Shown here in pieces: positions 1 to 5,397 of a DNA stretch of 5,971 bases. Both the position numbers and the translations under genes were made by a program. How positions within the stretch are numbered: the first letter of the stretch is position 1; the number at the start of each line of letters is the position of its first letter. Source of the stretch: Prevotellaceae bacterium. Its GTDB lineage: Bacteria > Bacteroidota > Bacteroidia > Bacteroidales > UBA932. The stretch is from positions 1 through 5,971 of the forward strand of contig JAIRUB010000110.1 in assembly GCA_031254635.1 (NCBI GenBank). Direction: 5' to 3'. The notes below the pieces were generated by a model that made no database searches, was not told where the DNA came from, and was given only the letters and a program-made list of their open reading frames with translations.

Positions 1-188
1 GGTTTCTGTGCTATGTACATAAAAGGTAATCCCACAGACAAGAGAATAGCTATAGCCAGAAGGATATACGCCCAACTTAGGTACATACCAATATTGTTCA
101 TGTTTTCGGTATCACGTAAGAAAAACAGAAACATAACAACGATGGTACTCCCAAGAAGGAGCCATTTAATATATTTAACAAATTTCAT
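1..188 (-). CDS. Small two-helix membrane protein, partial (3' end beyond left edge)
   Basis: Reading the minus strand from an ATG at 188 gives an open frame of 62 codons running off the left edge, beginning MKFVKYIKWLLLG. Two hydrophobic segments are visible, at about residues 9-24 and 34-59. They are separated by a short polar loop (RDTENMNN), and the second ends near MYIAQK. The start lies 14 bases after the exbB-like stop codon, so the two are almost certainly cotranscribed. There is no Shine-Dalgarno sequence; the spacer is A/T-rich, as is usual in Bacteroidota. In Bacteroidales a short uncharacterised membrane protein commonly sits between exbB and the exbD genes, and this position and topology fit that (recalled knowledge, not checked). 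It has no catalytic motif, and no function can be assigned. It may be an accessory subunit of the TonB-energising complex, which is an inference from position only. Confidence 0.75.
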   Translation of the reverse strand, partial: MKFVKYIKWLLLGSTIVVMFLFFLRDTENMNNIGMYLSWAYILLAIAILLSVGLPFMYIAQK

Positions 189-202
189 AATCAATTTTCG
201 AT

Positions 203-934
203 TTATTTGTTCAGCTTAACTACGATGTCAATAAAGGAGATGCAGGAATTTTCCATATCCACCACCAAGTTGTCAATTTTTGTGAGGATATAGTTGTAGA
301 ACAATTGGAGGGTAATAGCTACCACCAAACCGGCTACCGTTGTAATCAAAGCGAATTTGATACCGCTGGCCACAATGTTCGGGGAAATATCGCCTTGAAC
401 CTGAATATCATCGAAGGTGATGATCATACCGATAACTGTTCCCAAGAACCCGATCATAGGCGCAATAGCAATGAATAATTGAACCCATGGCAAGCCTTTT
501 TCCAACAAGCCCATTTGTACGGCGCCGAAAGAGGAAATTGTTTTCTCTACAACATCTACCCCCTCATTCATGCGGCTTAACCCCTGATAGAGAATACTCG
601 CAACAGGGCCACGTGTATTACGGCAAACATCTTTAGCAGCTTCAACGCCACCATTAGCTAAGGCATCCTCTATTTTCTTTAATAATTTCTCTGTATTTAT
701 CGTAGATAGATTAAGATACAGAATACGTTCAATAGCCACGGCCAAGCCCAATACAAGCGTAACCATGATTATACCCATAAAGCCGGCACCACCTTCAACA
801 AAGTAGGTTTTCAATTGTTGATGAATAGGCCTTTCAATTGCTTGTCCTTGGGTTGTAGACTCCTGAGCAGCAACATACTGTGCGCTAAAAACCATAAGAC
901 CGATAAGGGTCAGGACCATAAACAGTTTTTTCAT
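203..934 (-). CDS. exbB: MotA/TolQ/ExbB-family proton channel protein (ExbB-like)
   Basis: This is an inner-membrane proton-channel subunit, expected to work with ExbD to drive TonB-dependent uptake at the outer membrane. The 243-residue protein starts with a hydrophobic signal-like helix (residues 1-23, ending in VAAQ). This N-terminal extension is absent from E. coli ExbB and seen in Bacteroidales homologues. Three membrane helices follow, at about 52-74, 150-174 and 191-216, with a large cytoplasmic segment between the first two (about 75-148). Family motifs are GFLGTVIGM at 162-170 and GIKFALITTVAGL at 191-203. Thr166 and Thr199 align with the E. coli channel residues Thr148 and Thr181. 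The position of E. coli Glu176 appears to hold Phe194. The following gene starts 14 bases downstream. Upstream is a 95-base A/T-rich gap to ansA, which leaves room for its own promoter. TolQ is the main alternative name; the missing exbD/tonB neighbours would decide. Confidence 0.9.
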   Translation of the reverse strand: MKKLFMVLTLIGLMVFSAQYVAAQESTTQGQAIERPIHQQLKTYFVEGGAGFMGIIMVTLVLGLAVAIERILYLNLSTINTEKLLKKIEDALANGGVEAAKDVCRNTRGPVASILYQGLSRMNEGVDVVEKTISSFGAVQMGLLEKGLPWVQLFIAIAPMIGFLGTVIGMIITFDDIQVQGDISPNIVASGIKFALITTVAGLVVAITLQLFYNYILTKIDNLVVDMENSCISFIDIVVKLNK

Positions 935-963
935 GATGTTTTTAATAGTTTGAAATGTTAAAC

Positions 964-989
964 AATTTTATTTTTTATAATTTTATTTT
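964..989. repeat. Direct repeat of an 11-base A/T motif upstream of exbB
   Basis: AATTTTATTTT occurs exactly at 964-974 and again at 979-989, 15 bases apart, inside the 95-base gap between ansA and the exbB-like gene (935-1029). The whole gap is extremely A/T-rich. Read on the minus strand, the repeat covers the region where an exbB promoter would be expected. The minus-strand sequence TAAAATTG (970 to 963) is a 7-of-8 match to TAnnTTTG. I see no convincing -33 element or terminator hairpin. It could be simple A/T-rich promoter DNA rather than a meaningful repeat. Confidence 0.4.
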
Positions 990-1029
990 AGTTTCCTTTA
1001 AAAAGAAAGCGCAATGTACGAATAAAATT

Positions 1030-2058
1030 TCAATTAATAGTCATTTCACCCCTAATATTTTTTTGCCATAATGATTTAACTATTTCATTGTCTTTTTGTT
1101 GCCCTAAAAATAAAAAAAGTTTACAAACAGCAGCTTCTGTTGTCATATCATAGCCGCTGATTACACCTACATTTTTTAAAGCGAGACTATTAGCATATTT
1201 TTCCATATCTACACTACCGGTAGGGCATGGTGTAACATTTATTAAAATTAGTCCTCTATCCGAAGCCGTTTTTAATATTTCTAAAAACCAAGAAGTTGTA
1301 GGTGCATTTCCTGAACCGTAAGTTTCCAATATCACTGCCCGTAATTCGGAGTGCGATAGCATATTTTTCATTAATTCAGGGTTAATGCCCGGAAAGATTT
1401 TCAGAATTCCGACATTGGTATCTAAATTAGTGTGCAGGCATAAGGTTTGCCCCCATTGTTGCGGATAACATATACTATTATGATTAAATCTGATATGTGT
1501 TCCGGCCTCAGCTAAGGCAGGATGGTTGCCTGAACGGAAGGCTCGGAACAGTTCGGCGCTGTCTTTGGTAGTACGGTTACCTCTGAGTAATTTATTTTCG
1601 AAAAATATACACACCTCGGGAACGCAAGGGTGCCCCTTGTATCGAGTAGCTGCAATTTCAATGGCCGATACCATATTGCTTACGCCATCGGTGCGAATGG
1701 CACCAATGGGAAGTTGGCTGCCGGTAAGGATTACAGGTTTTTCAAGATTTTCCAACATAAAACTGAGCGCCGAGGCGGTGTAGGCCATAGTATCGGTGCC
1801 GTGGAGGATAACAAAGCCATTGTATCGCTCATAATTTTCAGCAATAGTATAGCATAACTTTACCCAAAAATCGGGTTGCACATCGGAGGAGTCAATTAAA
1901 GGGTCAAAACTAATGGTGTTGATGGTAAAACCGAATTTTTTCAAAGCCGGCATTTCTTCTTTGATTTGCTCAAAGTTGAAAGGCTGTAAGGCCCCTGTTT
2001 CAGGGTTCTGTTTCATCCCGATGGTGCCACCGGTGTAAATTACCAAGATGCTGGTCAT
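1030..2058 (-). CDS. ansA: Type I (cytoplasmic) L-asparaginase
   Basis: This enzyme hydrolyses L-asparagine to aspartate and ammonia. At 342 residues it matches the usual length of the bacterial type I enzyme (about 335-350). It has no signal peptide, which indicates the cytoplasmic form rather than the periplasmic type II. The first catalytic signature is IYTGGTIG at 7-14, with Thr12 as the nucleophile. The second is HGTDTMAYT at 86-94, supplying Thr88 and Asp89. The active-site lysine is most likely Lys165 in RTTKDSAELF, and GSQLPIG at 113-119 is also typical. The start at 2058 is fixed by the TGGTIG motif lying just inside the N-terminus. The 193-base leader upstream is unusual: it carries short tandem repeats and a 38-codon frame whose TGA overlaps this ATG. 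Placement between tatD and exbB is, to my knowledge, a recurring Bacteroidales order. There is no obvious functional link with either neighbour. Confidence 0.95.
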   Translation of the reverse strand: MTSILVIYTGGTIGMKQNPETGALQPFNFEQIKEEMPALKKFGFTINTISFDPLIDSSDVQPDFWVKLCYTIAENYERYNGFVILHGTDTMAYTASALSFMLENLEKPVILTGSQLPIGAIRTDGVSNMVSAIEIAATRYKGHPCVPEVCIFFENKLLRGNRTTKDSAELFRAFRSGNHPALAEAGTHIRFNHNSICYPQQWGQTLCLHTNLDTNVGILKIFPGINPELMKNMLSHSELRAVILETYGSGNAPTTSWFLEILKTASDRGLILINVTPCPTGSVDMEKYANSLALKNVGVISGYDMTTEAAVCKLFLFLGQQKDNEIVKSLWQKNIRGEMTIN

Positions 2059-2171
2059 ATATGGTTGTTTAATTGTTTAACTGTTGATTTGCCTATTTGG
2101 TTATTTGTCGTGAAGTGTGTGGTAAAGCGATTTATGAGTCCACAAATTACACGAATTATTTTGTTGTCCAT
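2055..2171 (-). CDS. Possible 38-codon leader peptide translationally coupled to ansA
   Basis: On the minus strand an ATG at 2171 opens a 38-codon frame (MDNKIIRVICGLINRF at the N-terminus). It ends in a TGA at 2057-2055, sharing the sequence ATGA with the ansA start. An AAAGGAG sequence lies 7 bases upstream of the ATG, a strong Shine-Dalgarno match that no other gene in the window has. An in-frame TAA upstream means the ATG is the real left limit. Against it, the second half is translated from degenerate 8-base repeats, the peptide is rich in Asn and Thr like translated non-coding DNA, and I recognise no family. It could be a regulatory leader whose translation delivers ribosomes to ansA, or a chance frame in low-complexity DNA. 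Coding status is unproven. Confidence 0.25.
   Translation of the reverse strand: MDNKIIRVICGLINRFTTHFTTNNQIGKSTVKQLNNHI
2065..2108. repeat. Degenerate 8-base tandem repeat immediately upstream of ansA
   Basis: Reading the plus strand with a period of 8 gives TTGTTTAA (2065-2072), TTGTTTAA (2073-2080), CTGTTGAT (2081-2088), TTGCCTAT (2089-2096), TTGGTTAT (2097-2104) and a partial TTGT (2105-2108). The first two copies are identical and the rest have diverged. The array ends 6 bases upstream of the ansA ATG, in the region contacted by the initiating ribosome. The period is not a multiple of three. Confidence 0.6.
2141..2158. repeat. Two-copy 9-base direct repeat in the ansA leader
   Basis: CACAAATTA (2141-2149) is followed directly by CACGAATTA (2150-2158), differing at one base. 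Two copies are few, but this is the second of three short-period arrays in the same 193-base gap. CACGAATTA-type runs are, as I recall, recurrent in intergenic DNA of some environmental Bacteroidota. That recollection was not checked. Confidence 0.4.
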
Positions 2172-2178
2172 ATATCTT

Positions 2179-2185
2179 CTCCTTT
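2179..2185 (-). promoter_or_regulatory. Strong Shine-Dalgarno sequence AAAGGAG in the ansA leader
   Basis: On the minus strand AAAGGAG (2185 to 2179) is followed by 7 bases and then the ATG at 2171, which is ideal spacing. Bacteroidota genes rarely use Shine-Dalgarno pairing, and the other starts in this window lack one, so this one stands out. It is embedded in a purine-rich tract (2172-2220), in which a GGAG could arise by chance. Confidence 0.4.
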
Positions 2186-2226
2186 ATTTTCTCCCTTTTT
2201 CATCTGTTTTTCTACTTTAACTACTT

Positions 2227-2263
2227 GTTTACCTTTTTACCTTGTACCCTTTCACCCTTTACC
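2227..2263. repeat. Degenerate 7/8-base repeat spanning the tatD stop codon
   Basis: On the plus strand, T-rich units each ending in ACC recur with their ACC at 2231, 2239, 2246, 2254 and 2261. This is a regular 8-7-8-7 spacing, or a 15-base unit of two halves. The minus strand therefore reads as GGTAAA-like units. The array covers the last three tatD codons and its TGA (2252-2254), then continues into the ansA leader, so the extreme C-terminus of TatD (GKG) is encoded by repeat DNA. Confidence 0.5.
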
Positions 2264-3031
2264 TTCAAGCTTAAAAAGCGTTTGGGCAGTGCGGGTAGTA
2301 GTTTCTTCTACTTCTTCCCGCAAGCAGTCTTTAAGTTCGGCTATTTTAGCTACTATATACGACAGATGGGCGCTTTCGTTGCGTTGACCGCGGAAGGGAA
2401 CAGGGCTTAACCAAGGAGCATCGGTTTCCAAAATAACATCGCTAAGTTCGCTATTTTTTACTACATTTGCAAGTCCCGCGTTCTTAAAAGTAACAACGCC
2501 TCCTATACCCATCTTAAAATCACCATATTTTTGAACGCGCCGAAATATTTCTATACTGCCCGAAAAAGCATGAAATACCCCGCGAAGCGCTTTCCCTTTG
2601 AATTTATCCAATACCGCAAATAGTTCTTCAAAGGCATCACGCGAATGAACAATCAACGGCAAATCGTAACGGAGCGCTAAGTTGATTTGTCTTTCAAAGG
2701 CTAATCGCTGCTCAGCTACAAATTCCTTATTGTGATATAAATCCATACCTGTTTCACCGATAGCCACGAAAGTATGTTGAGATAATTGCTCTTCCAAGAA
2801 ATCCAGCTCTTCCTGCCAGTTGGCAAACACATCAATGGGGTGCAGGCCTATGGCTGGGAAACATATATCGGGATAGCGGCGCACAAGCTCCATCATCTTA
2901 AAATAAGAGTCCCTATCTACCCCAGGGATAATAAACTTTTGAACCCCGGCGACCTGCGCCCGTTTCAGCATTTCGGGCAAATCGTTGGCAAAGTCGTCAA
3001 CAGCCAAATGAACGTGAGTGTCTATAATCAT
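2252..3031 (-). CDS. tatD: TatD family metal-dependent hydrolase (deoxyribonuclease)
   Basis: This is a cytoplasmic TIM-barrel metallohydrolase of the amidohydrolase superfamily. Characterised TatD proteins are Mg-dependent DNases acting on DNA ends. The 259-residue length is typical. Metal-ligand motifs appear in order: DTHVHL at 4-9 (His6, His8), GETGMDLY at 92-99 (Glu93), IVHSRDA at 127-133 (His129), GVFHAFSG at 151-158 (His154) and LETDAPWL at 201-208 (Asp204). GLHP at 62-65 and RGQRNES at 214-220 are also family-typical. The ATG at 3031 places DTHVHL at the N-terminus, as expected. A Bacteroidota-type promoter sits 97 bases or less upstream, so it can be transcribed independently of dprA. 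The C-terminus ends in a repeat array. The exact paralogue (TatD versus YcfH or YjjV) cannot be settled here; the general family is certain. Confidence 0.93.
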   Translation of the reverse strand: MIIDTHVHLAVDDFANDLPEMLKRAQVAGVQKFIIPGVDRDSYFKMMELVRRYPDICFPAIGLHPIDVFANWQEELDFLEEQLSQHTFVAIGETGMDLYHNKEFVAEQRLAFERQINLALRYDLPLIVHSRDAFEELFAVLDKFKGKALRGVFHAFSGSIEIFRRVQKYGDFKMGIGGVVTFKNAGLANVVKNSELSDVILETDAPWLSPVPFRGQRNESAHLSYIVAKIAELKDCLREEVEETTTRTAQTLFKLEGKG

Positions 3032-3049
3032 TTATAAGTTATGAATTGG

Positions 3050-3080
3050 CAAAGGTACAAAAATTTTCAATTGTGTGAAA
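3050..3080 (-). promoter_or_regulatory. Bacteroidota-type promoter of tatD
   Basis: On the minus strand TACCTTTG (3057 to 3050) matches the -7 consensus TAnnTTTG perfectly. Exactly 19 bases upstream is TTTC (3080 to 3077), three of four matches to the -33 element TTTG. Transcription would begin near 3046, leaving a leader of about 15 bases before the tatD ATG at 3031. This is the best-supported promoter in the window. Confidence 0.6.
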
Positions 3081-3128
3081 CAGAGTCGATATTCAGCACA
3101 GAGAATTATGTCGGGGATAGAAAAACTG

Positions 3129-4235
3129 CTACCTCAACAGATACTGTTTGCCGGGGAGGCTCTTGACTACATCTTTGAATTCAAGGCCTAAGAGTAGAGA
3201 GGATAGCTTCCCAACGGGAATATTGGTGCGATAGCTGATAACGTCAATAGACTCCGAATCTTTGTTACGCAAGATTTCAATAATGAGTTGTTCTTCTTCC
3301 GAAAAATCAGAAAATAAGGGTAACTGTATGCTTTGTTGAACGGCGTTCTTTTCCCAGCCTAACAAGTATTCCAACTCCTCGGCATTTTGTACTAAGGCTG
3401 CTTTATTTTGACGAATAAGATTGTTGCAGCCTTCCGAAAACATATCGCCTGCTCGTCCCGGCACAGCAAAAACATCGCGGTTATACGACTGAGCAATGTC
3501 AGCCGTAATCAAGGCACCACCCTTAGCCTTGGATTCTATCACTAAGGTAGCATCGGACAGGCCTGCAATAATGCGGTTGCGTTTCAGAAAATTTTTCCGG
3601 TCTAATTCCGTATCGGAAGTAAAATCACTTATTATTGCGCCGTGTTCTATGATTTGTCTTACAGTGGCAGTATGACAGCCCGGATATACCTGATTAAGCC
3701 CTGTAGCCATTACCGCTACAGTGTCAAGTCCATGACCAAGAGCTGCACGGTGGGCGCAAATATCAATCCCATAGGCCAAGCCACTTACAATAACCGCTTG
3801 CTGTCCAAGCTCAGCCAATCCACCGACGATTTTTTCACAGACGGCTTGTCCGTAAGAAGTAGCATGCCGTGTTCCTACTATACTAAGGAATTTATTTCGG
3901 TTAAAGTCAATATTGCCTTTGGAAAAAAGCACCACAGGCCCGTCTTCACACTGATGTAAGCGTTCGGGGTAGCTATCGTCGGTGTAGCAATGAGCGTTGA
4001 TGTGGTGTTTTCGGATAAATTCAACCTCTTTTTCGGCTCGTCTCAACACTTGTTGTGAGGTAATTTCCTTAGACAGCAAAGCGCCTATTCCGGGAATTTT
4101 TTGCAGGCTGTTATTCTTTGTGGTAAATACGGCTTGCGCGCTGCCGCAATAGGCGATAAGCCGTTTAGCCAAAGTACTCCCTATACCGGAAATCAGGTCT
4201 ATGGCAATATAATACATTATTTCTTCGGACTGCAT
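3129..4235 (-). CDS. dprA: DNA-processing protein DprA (Smf)
   Basis: This protein binds incoming single-stranded DNA and loads RecA during natural transformation. It is widespread even in bacteria not known to be competent. The 368-residue protein has an N-terminal helix-hairpin-helix region (about 8-60, with SGIGS and IPGIG turns) and a Rossmann-fold DprA core (about 80-292). A C-terminal winged-helix domain follows (about 310-368). Core motifs are SIVGTRHATSYG at 118-129, VSGLAYGID at 150-158, GLNQVYP at 179-185, NRIIAGLSDATLVIE at 220-234, KGGALITA at 238-245 and VPGRAGD at 258-264. The gene looks intact. The ATG at 4235 is preferred because family N-termini resemble EEILYxIAL, but an ATG at 4217 (Met7) is possible. 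A TAnnTTTG box ends only 4 bases before 4235. Neighbours are queA (70-base gap) and tatD (97-base gap). No other competence gene is visible. Confidence 0.95.
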   Translation of the reverse strand: MQSEEIMYYIAIDLISGIGSTLAKRLIAYCGSAQAVFTTKNNSLQKIPGIGALLSKEITSQQVLRRAEKEVEFIRKHHINAHCYTDDSYPERLHQCEDGPVVLFSKGNIDFNRNKFLSIVGTRHATSYGQAVCEKIVGGLAELGQQAVIVSGLAYGIDICAHRAALGHGLDTVAVMATGLNQVYPGCHTATVRQIIEHGAIISDFTSDTELDRKNFLKRNRIIAGLSDATLVIESKAKGGALITADIAQSYNRDVFAVPGRAGDMFSEGCNNLIRQNKAALVQNAEELEYLLGWEKNAVQQSIQLPLFSDFSEEEQLIIEILRNKDSESIDVISYRTNIPVGKLSSLLLGLEFKDVVKSLPGKQYLLR

Positions 4236-4239
4236 AAAA

Positions 4240-4247
4240 CAAAATTA
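4240..4247 (-). promoter_or_regulatory. Candidate -7 promoter box of dprA, almost abutting the start codon
   Basis: On the minus strand TAATTTTG (4247 to 4240) matches TAnnTTTG exactly. It lies in the 70-base gap between queA and dprA, just 4 bases before the dprA ATG. No TTTG-like -33 element is present at 17-21 bases. If used, transcription would start at or within a few bases of the ATG. The region is A/T-rich, so a chance match is possible. Confidence 0.35.
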
Positions 4248-4305
4248 TTTAGAGCGTTTTATAAGTGGTGGACAGTACAGTTTCTTTATGGAAGTCGGCA
4301 ACAGG

Positions 4306-5355
4306 CTACAAAATCAGCATAGCGTCACCATAGCTGCCGAATTGGTATTTTTCTTTTACAGCGGTTTCGTAAGCTTTCATAACTATTTCGTAACCTCCGA
4401 AAGCCGTCGCAGCCATCAGCAGAGTGGAATACGGCAAATGGAAGTTTGATACCAAACGGTTGGGCACATTAAATTCGTAGGGAGGAAAGATAAACTTGTT
4501 AGTCCATCCATTAAAAGGTTTCAACAAGCCTTGGGTAGTTACAGAGGTTTCTATTGCCCGCAAAGTTGTAGTACCTATTGCGCACACGTTCTTTTTAGCA
4601 TCTTTGGCTTTATTGACAAGCGCTACATTTTCTTCCGTGATAATCATTTGTTCAGAATCCATCTTATGCTTGGAGAGATCTTCCACATCAACGGTACGAA
4701 AACTGCCTAAGCCCATGTGAAGCGTAATTTCAGCCTTGTTAACGCCTTTAATTTCGAGACGTTTCATCAGTTCGCGACTAAAATGAAGGCCGGCAGCAGG
4801 AGCAGCTACAGCCCCTTCCTGTTTAGCAAAAATAGTTTGGTAACGCTCGGTGTCAATAGATTCTGTTTGCTTGCGAATCCATTTGGGAAGCGGCATTTCG
4901 CCCAAGCAGAAAAGGGTCTTTTTAAACTCATCGTAACTTCCATCAAACAAGAAGCGCAGGGTGCGGCCACGAGAGGTGGTGTTATCAATAACTTCGGCTA
5001 CCAAGGCATCATTTTCTCCAAAATATAATTTGTTGCCGATGCGAATTTTACGTGCAGGGTCAACAAGCACGTCCCACAGCCGTTGGTCGCGGTTAAGTTC
5101 ACGTAATAAAAACACTTCTATCTCAGCGCCGGTTTTTTCTTTATTGCCATAGAGACGAGCAGGAAAAACCTTAGTATTGTTGAAAATCATTACATCGCCG
5201 TCAGAGAAATATTTCACAATATCTTTGAAGATTTTATGTTCGAATTTTCCGGTTTTCCGGTTGATTACCAACAGACGTGATTCATCGCGATATTTGGCCG
5301 GATATTTAGCAATGAGGTCGTGTGGTAATTTGAAATTAAAATGTGACAGTTTCAT
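4306..5355 (-). CDS. queA: S-adenosylmethionine:tRNA ribosyltransferase-isomerase QueA
   Basis: QueA transfers and isomerises the ribosyl group of S-adenosylmethionine onto preQ1 at the tRNA wobble position, giving epoxyqueuosine. This is the penultimate step of queuosine synthesis. I chose the ATG at 5355 because MKLSHFNFKLP is the family-typical N-terminus. An in-frame ATG at 5373 would add MKHHKY, which looks spurious. This start gives 349 residues, close to the roughly 350 expected. Motifs, numbered from 5355, are MIFNNTKVFPARLYG at 56-70, GAVAAPAAGLHF at 181-192, HMGLGSFRTV at 213-222, GTTTLRAIE at 261-269, NFHLPYSTLLM at 304-314 and YGDAMLI at 342-348. A TAnnTTTG box lies 33 bases upstream. 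The truB stop is 42 bases upstream, so readthrough from truB is also plausible. It makes a tRNA-modification pair with truB, an arrangement I recall as common in Bacteroidota. Confidence 0.95.
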   Translation of the reverse strand: MKLSHFNFKLPHDLIAKYPAKYRDESRLLVINRKTGKFEHKIFKDIVKYFSDGDVMIFNNTKVFPARLYGNKEKTGAEIEVFLLRELNRDQRLWDVLVDPARKIRIGNKLYFGENDALVAEVIDNTTSRGRTLRFLFDGSYDEFKKTLFCLGEMPLPKWIRKQTESIDTERYQTIFAKQEGAVAAPAAGLHFSRELMKRLEIKGVNKAEITLHMGLGSFRTVDVEDLSKHKMDSEQMIITEENVALVNKAKDAKKNVCAIGTTTLRAIETSVTTQGLLKPFNGWTNKFIFPPYEFNVPNRLVSNFHLPYSTLLMAATAFGGYEIVMKAYETAVKEKYQFGSYGDAMLIL

Positions 5356-5387
5356 ATATTTATGATGCTTCAATAGTTAAGAACCTA

Positions 5388-5395
5388 CAAAGATA
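5388..5395 (-). promoter_or_regulatory. Candidate -7 promoter box of queA
   Basis: On the minus strand TATCTTTG (5395 to 5388) matches TAnnTTTG exactly, just past the truB stop codon. Transcription from it would start near 5384. That leaves a leader of about 29 bases to the preferred ATG at 5355 but only about 11 to the alternative ATG at 5373, which mildly supports the shorter protein. No clear -33 element is seen at the normal distance. Confidence 0.4.
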
Positions 5396-5397
5396 TA

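Noticed and set aside
13..219. 68-residue plus-strand frame
   Set aside because: It lies opposite the small membrane protein and the exbB end, resembles no protein, and is a shadow of the minus-strand genes.
963..970. TAAAATTG as an exbB -7 box
   Set aside because: It has one mismatch to TAnnTTTG in very A/T-rich DNA and no -33 element at the right distance, so it is not listed as a promoter.
935..1029. Terminator after ansA, around CTTTAAAAAG (about 996-1005)
   Set aside because: The possible stem is only 4 weak A/T-rich pairs with no clear G/C stem, which is not credible as a hairpin terminator.
2156..2203. 15-codon frame (ATG at 2203) in the purine-rich tract upstream of ansA
   Set aside because: It is very short, Lys/Glu/Gly-rich as expected from purine-rich DNA, and has no further support.
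3065..3080. Inverted repeat TTTCA...TGAAA within the tatD promoter spacer, a possible operator
   Set aside because: The arms are only 5 bases with a 6-base loop in A/T-rich DNA. Nothing else supports a regulator site.
4717..5028. Plus-strand frame of 103 codons opposite queA
   Set aside because: The minus-strand QueA sequence is fully conserved through this stretch. The opposite frame has no recognisable domain and is an antisense shadow.
5356..5373. Six-residue N-terminal extension of QueA (MKHHKY) from the ATG at 5373
   Set aside because: The family N-terminus is MKLSxFNFxLP, which begins exactly at the ATG at 5355. The predicted transcript start would also leave only about 11 bases before 5373.
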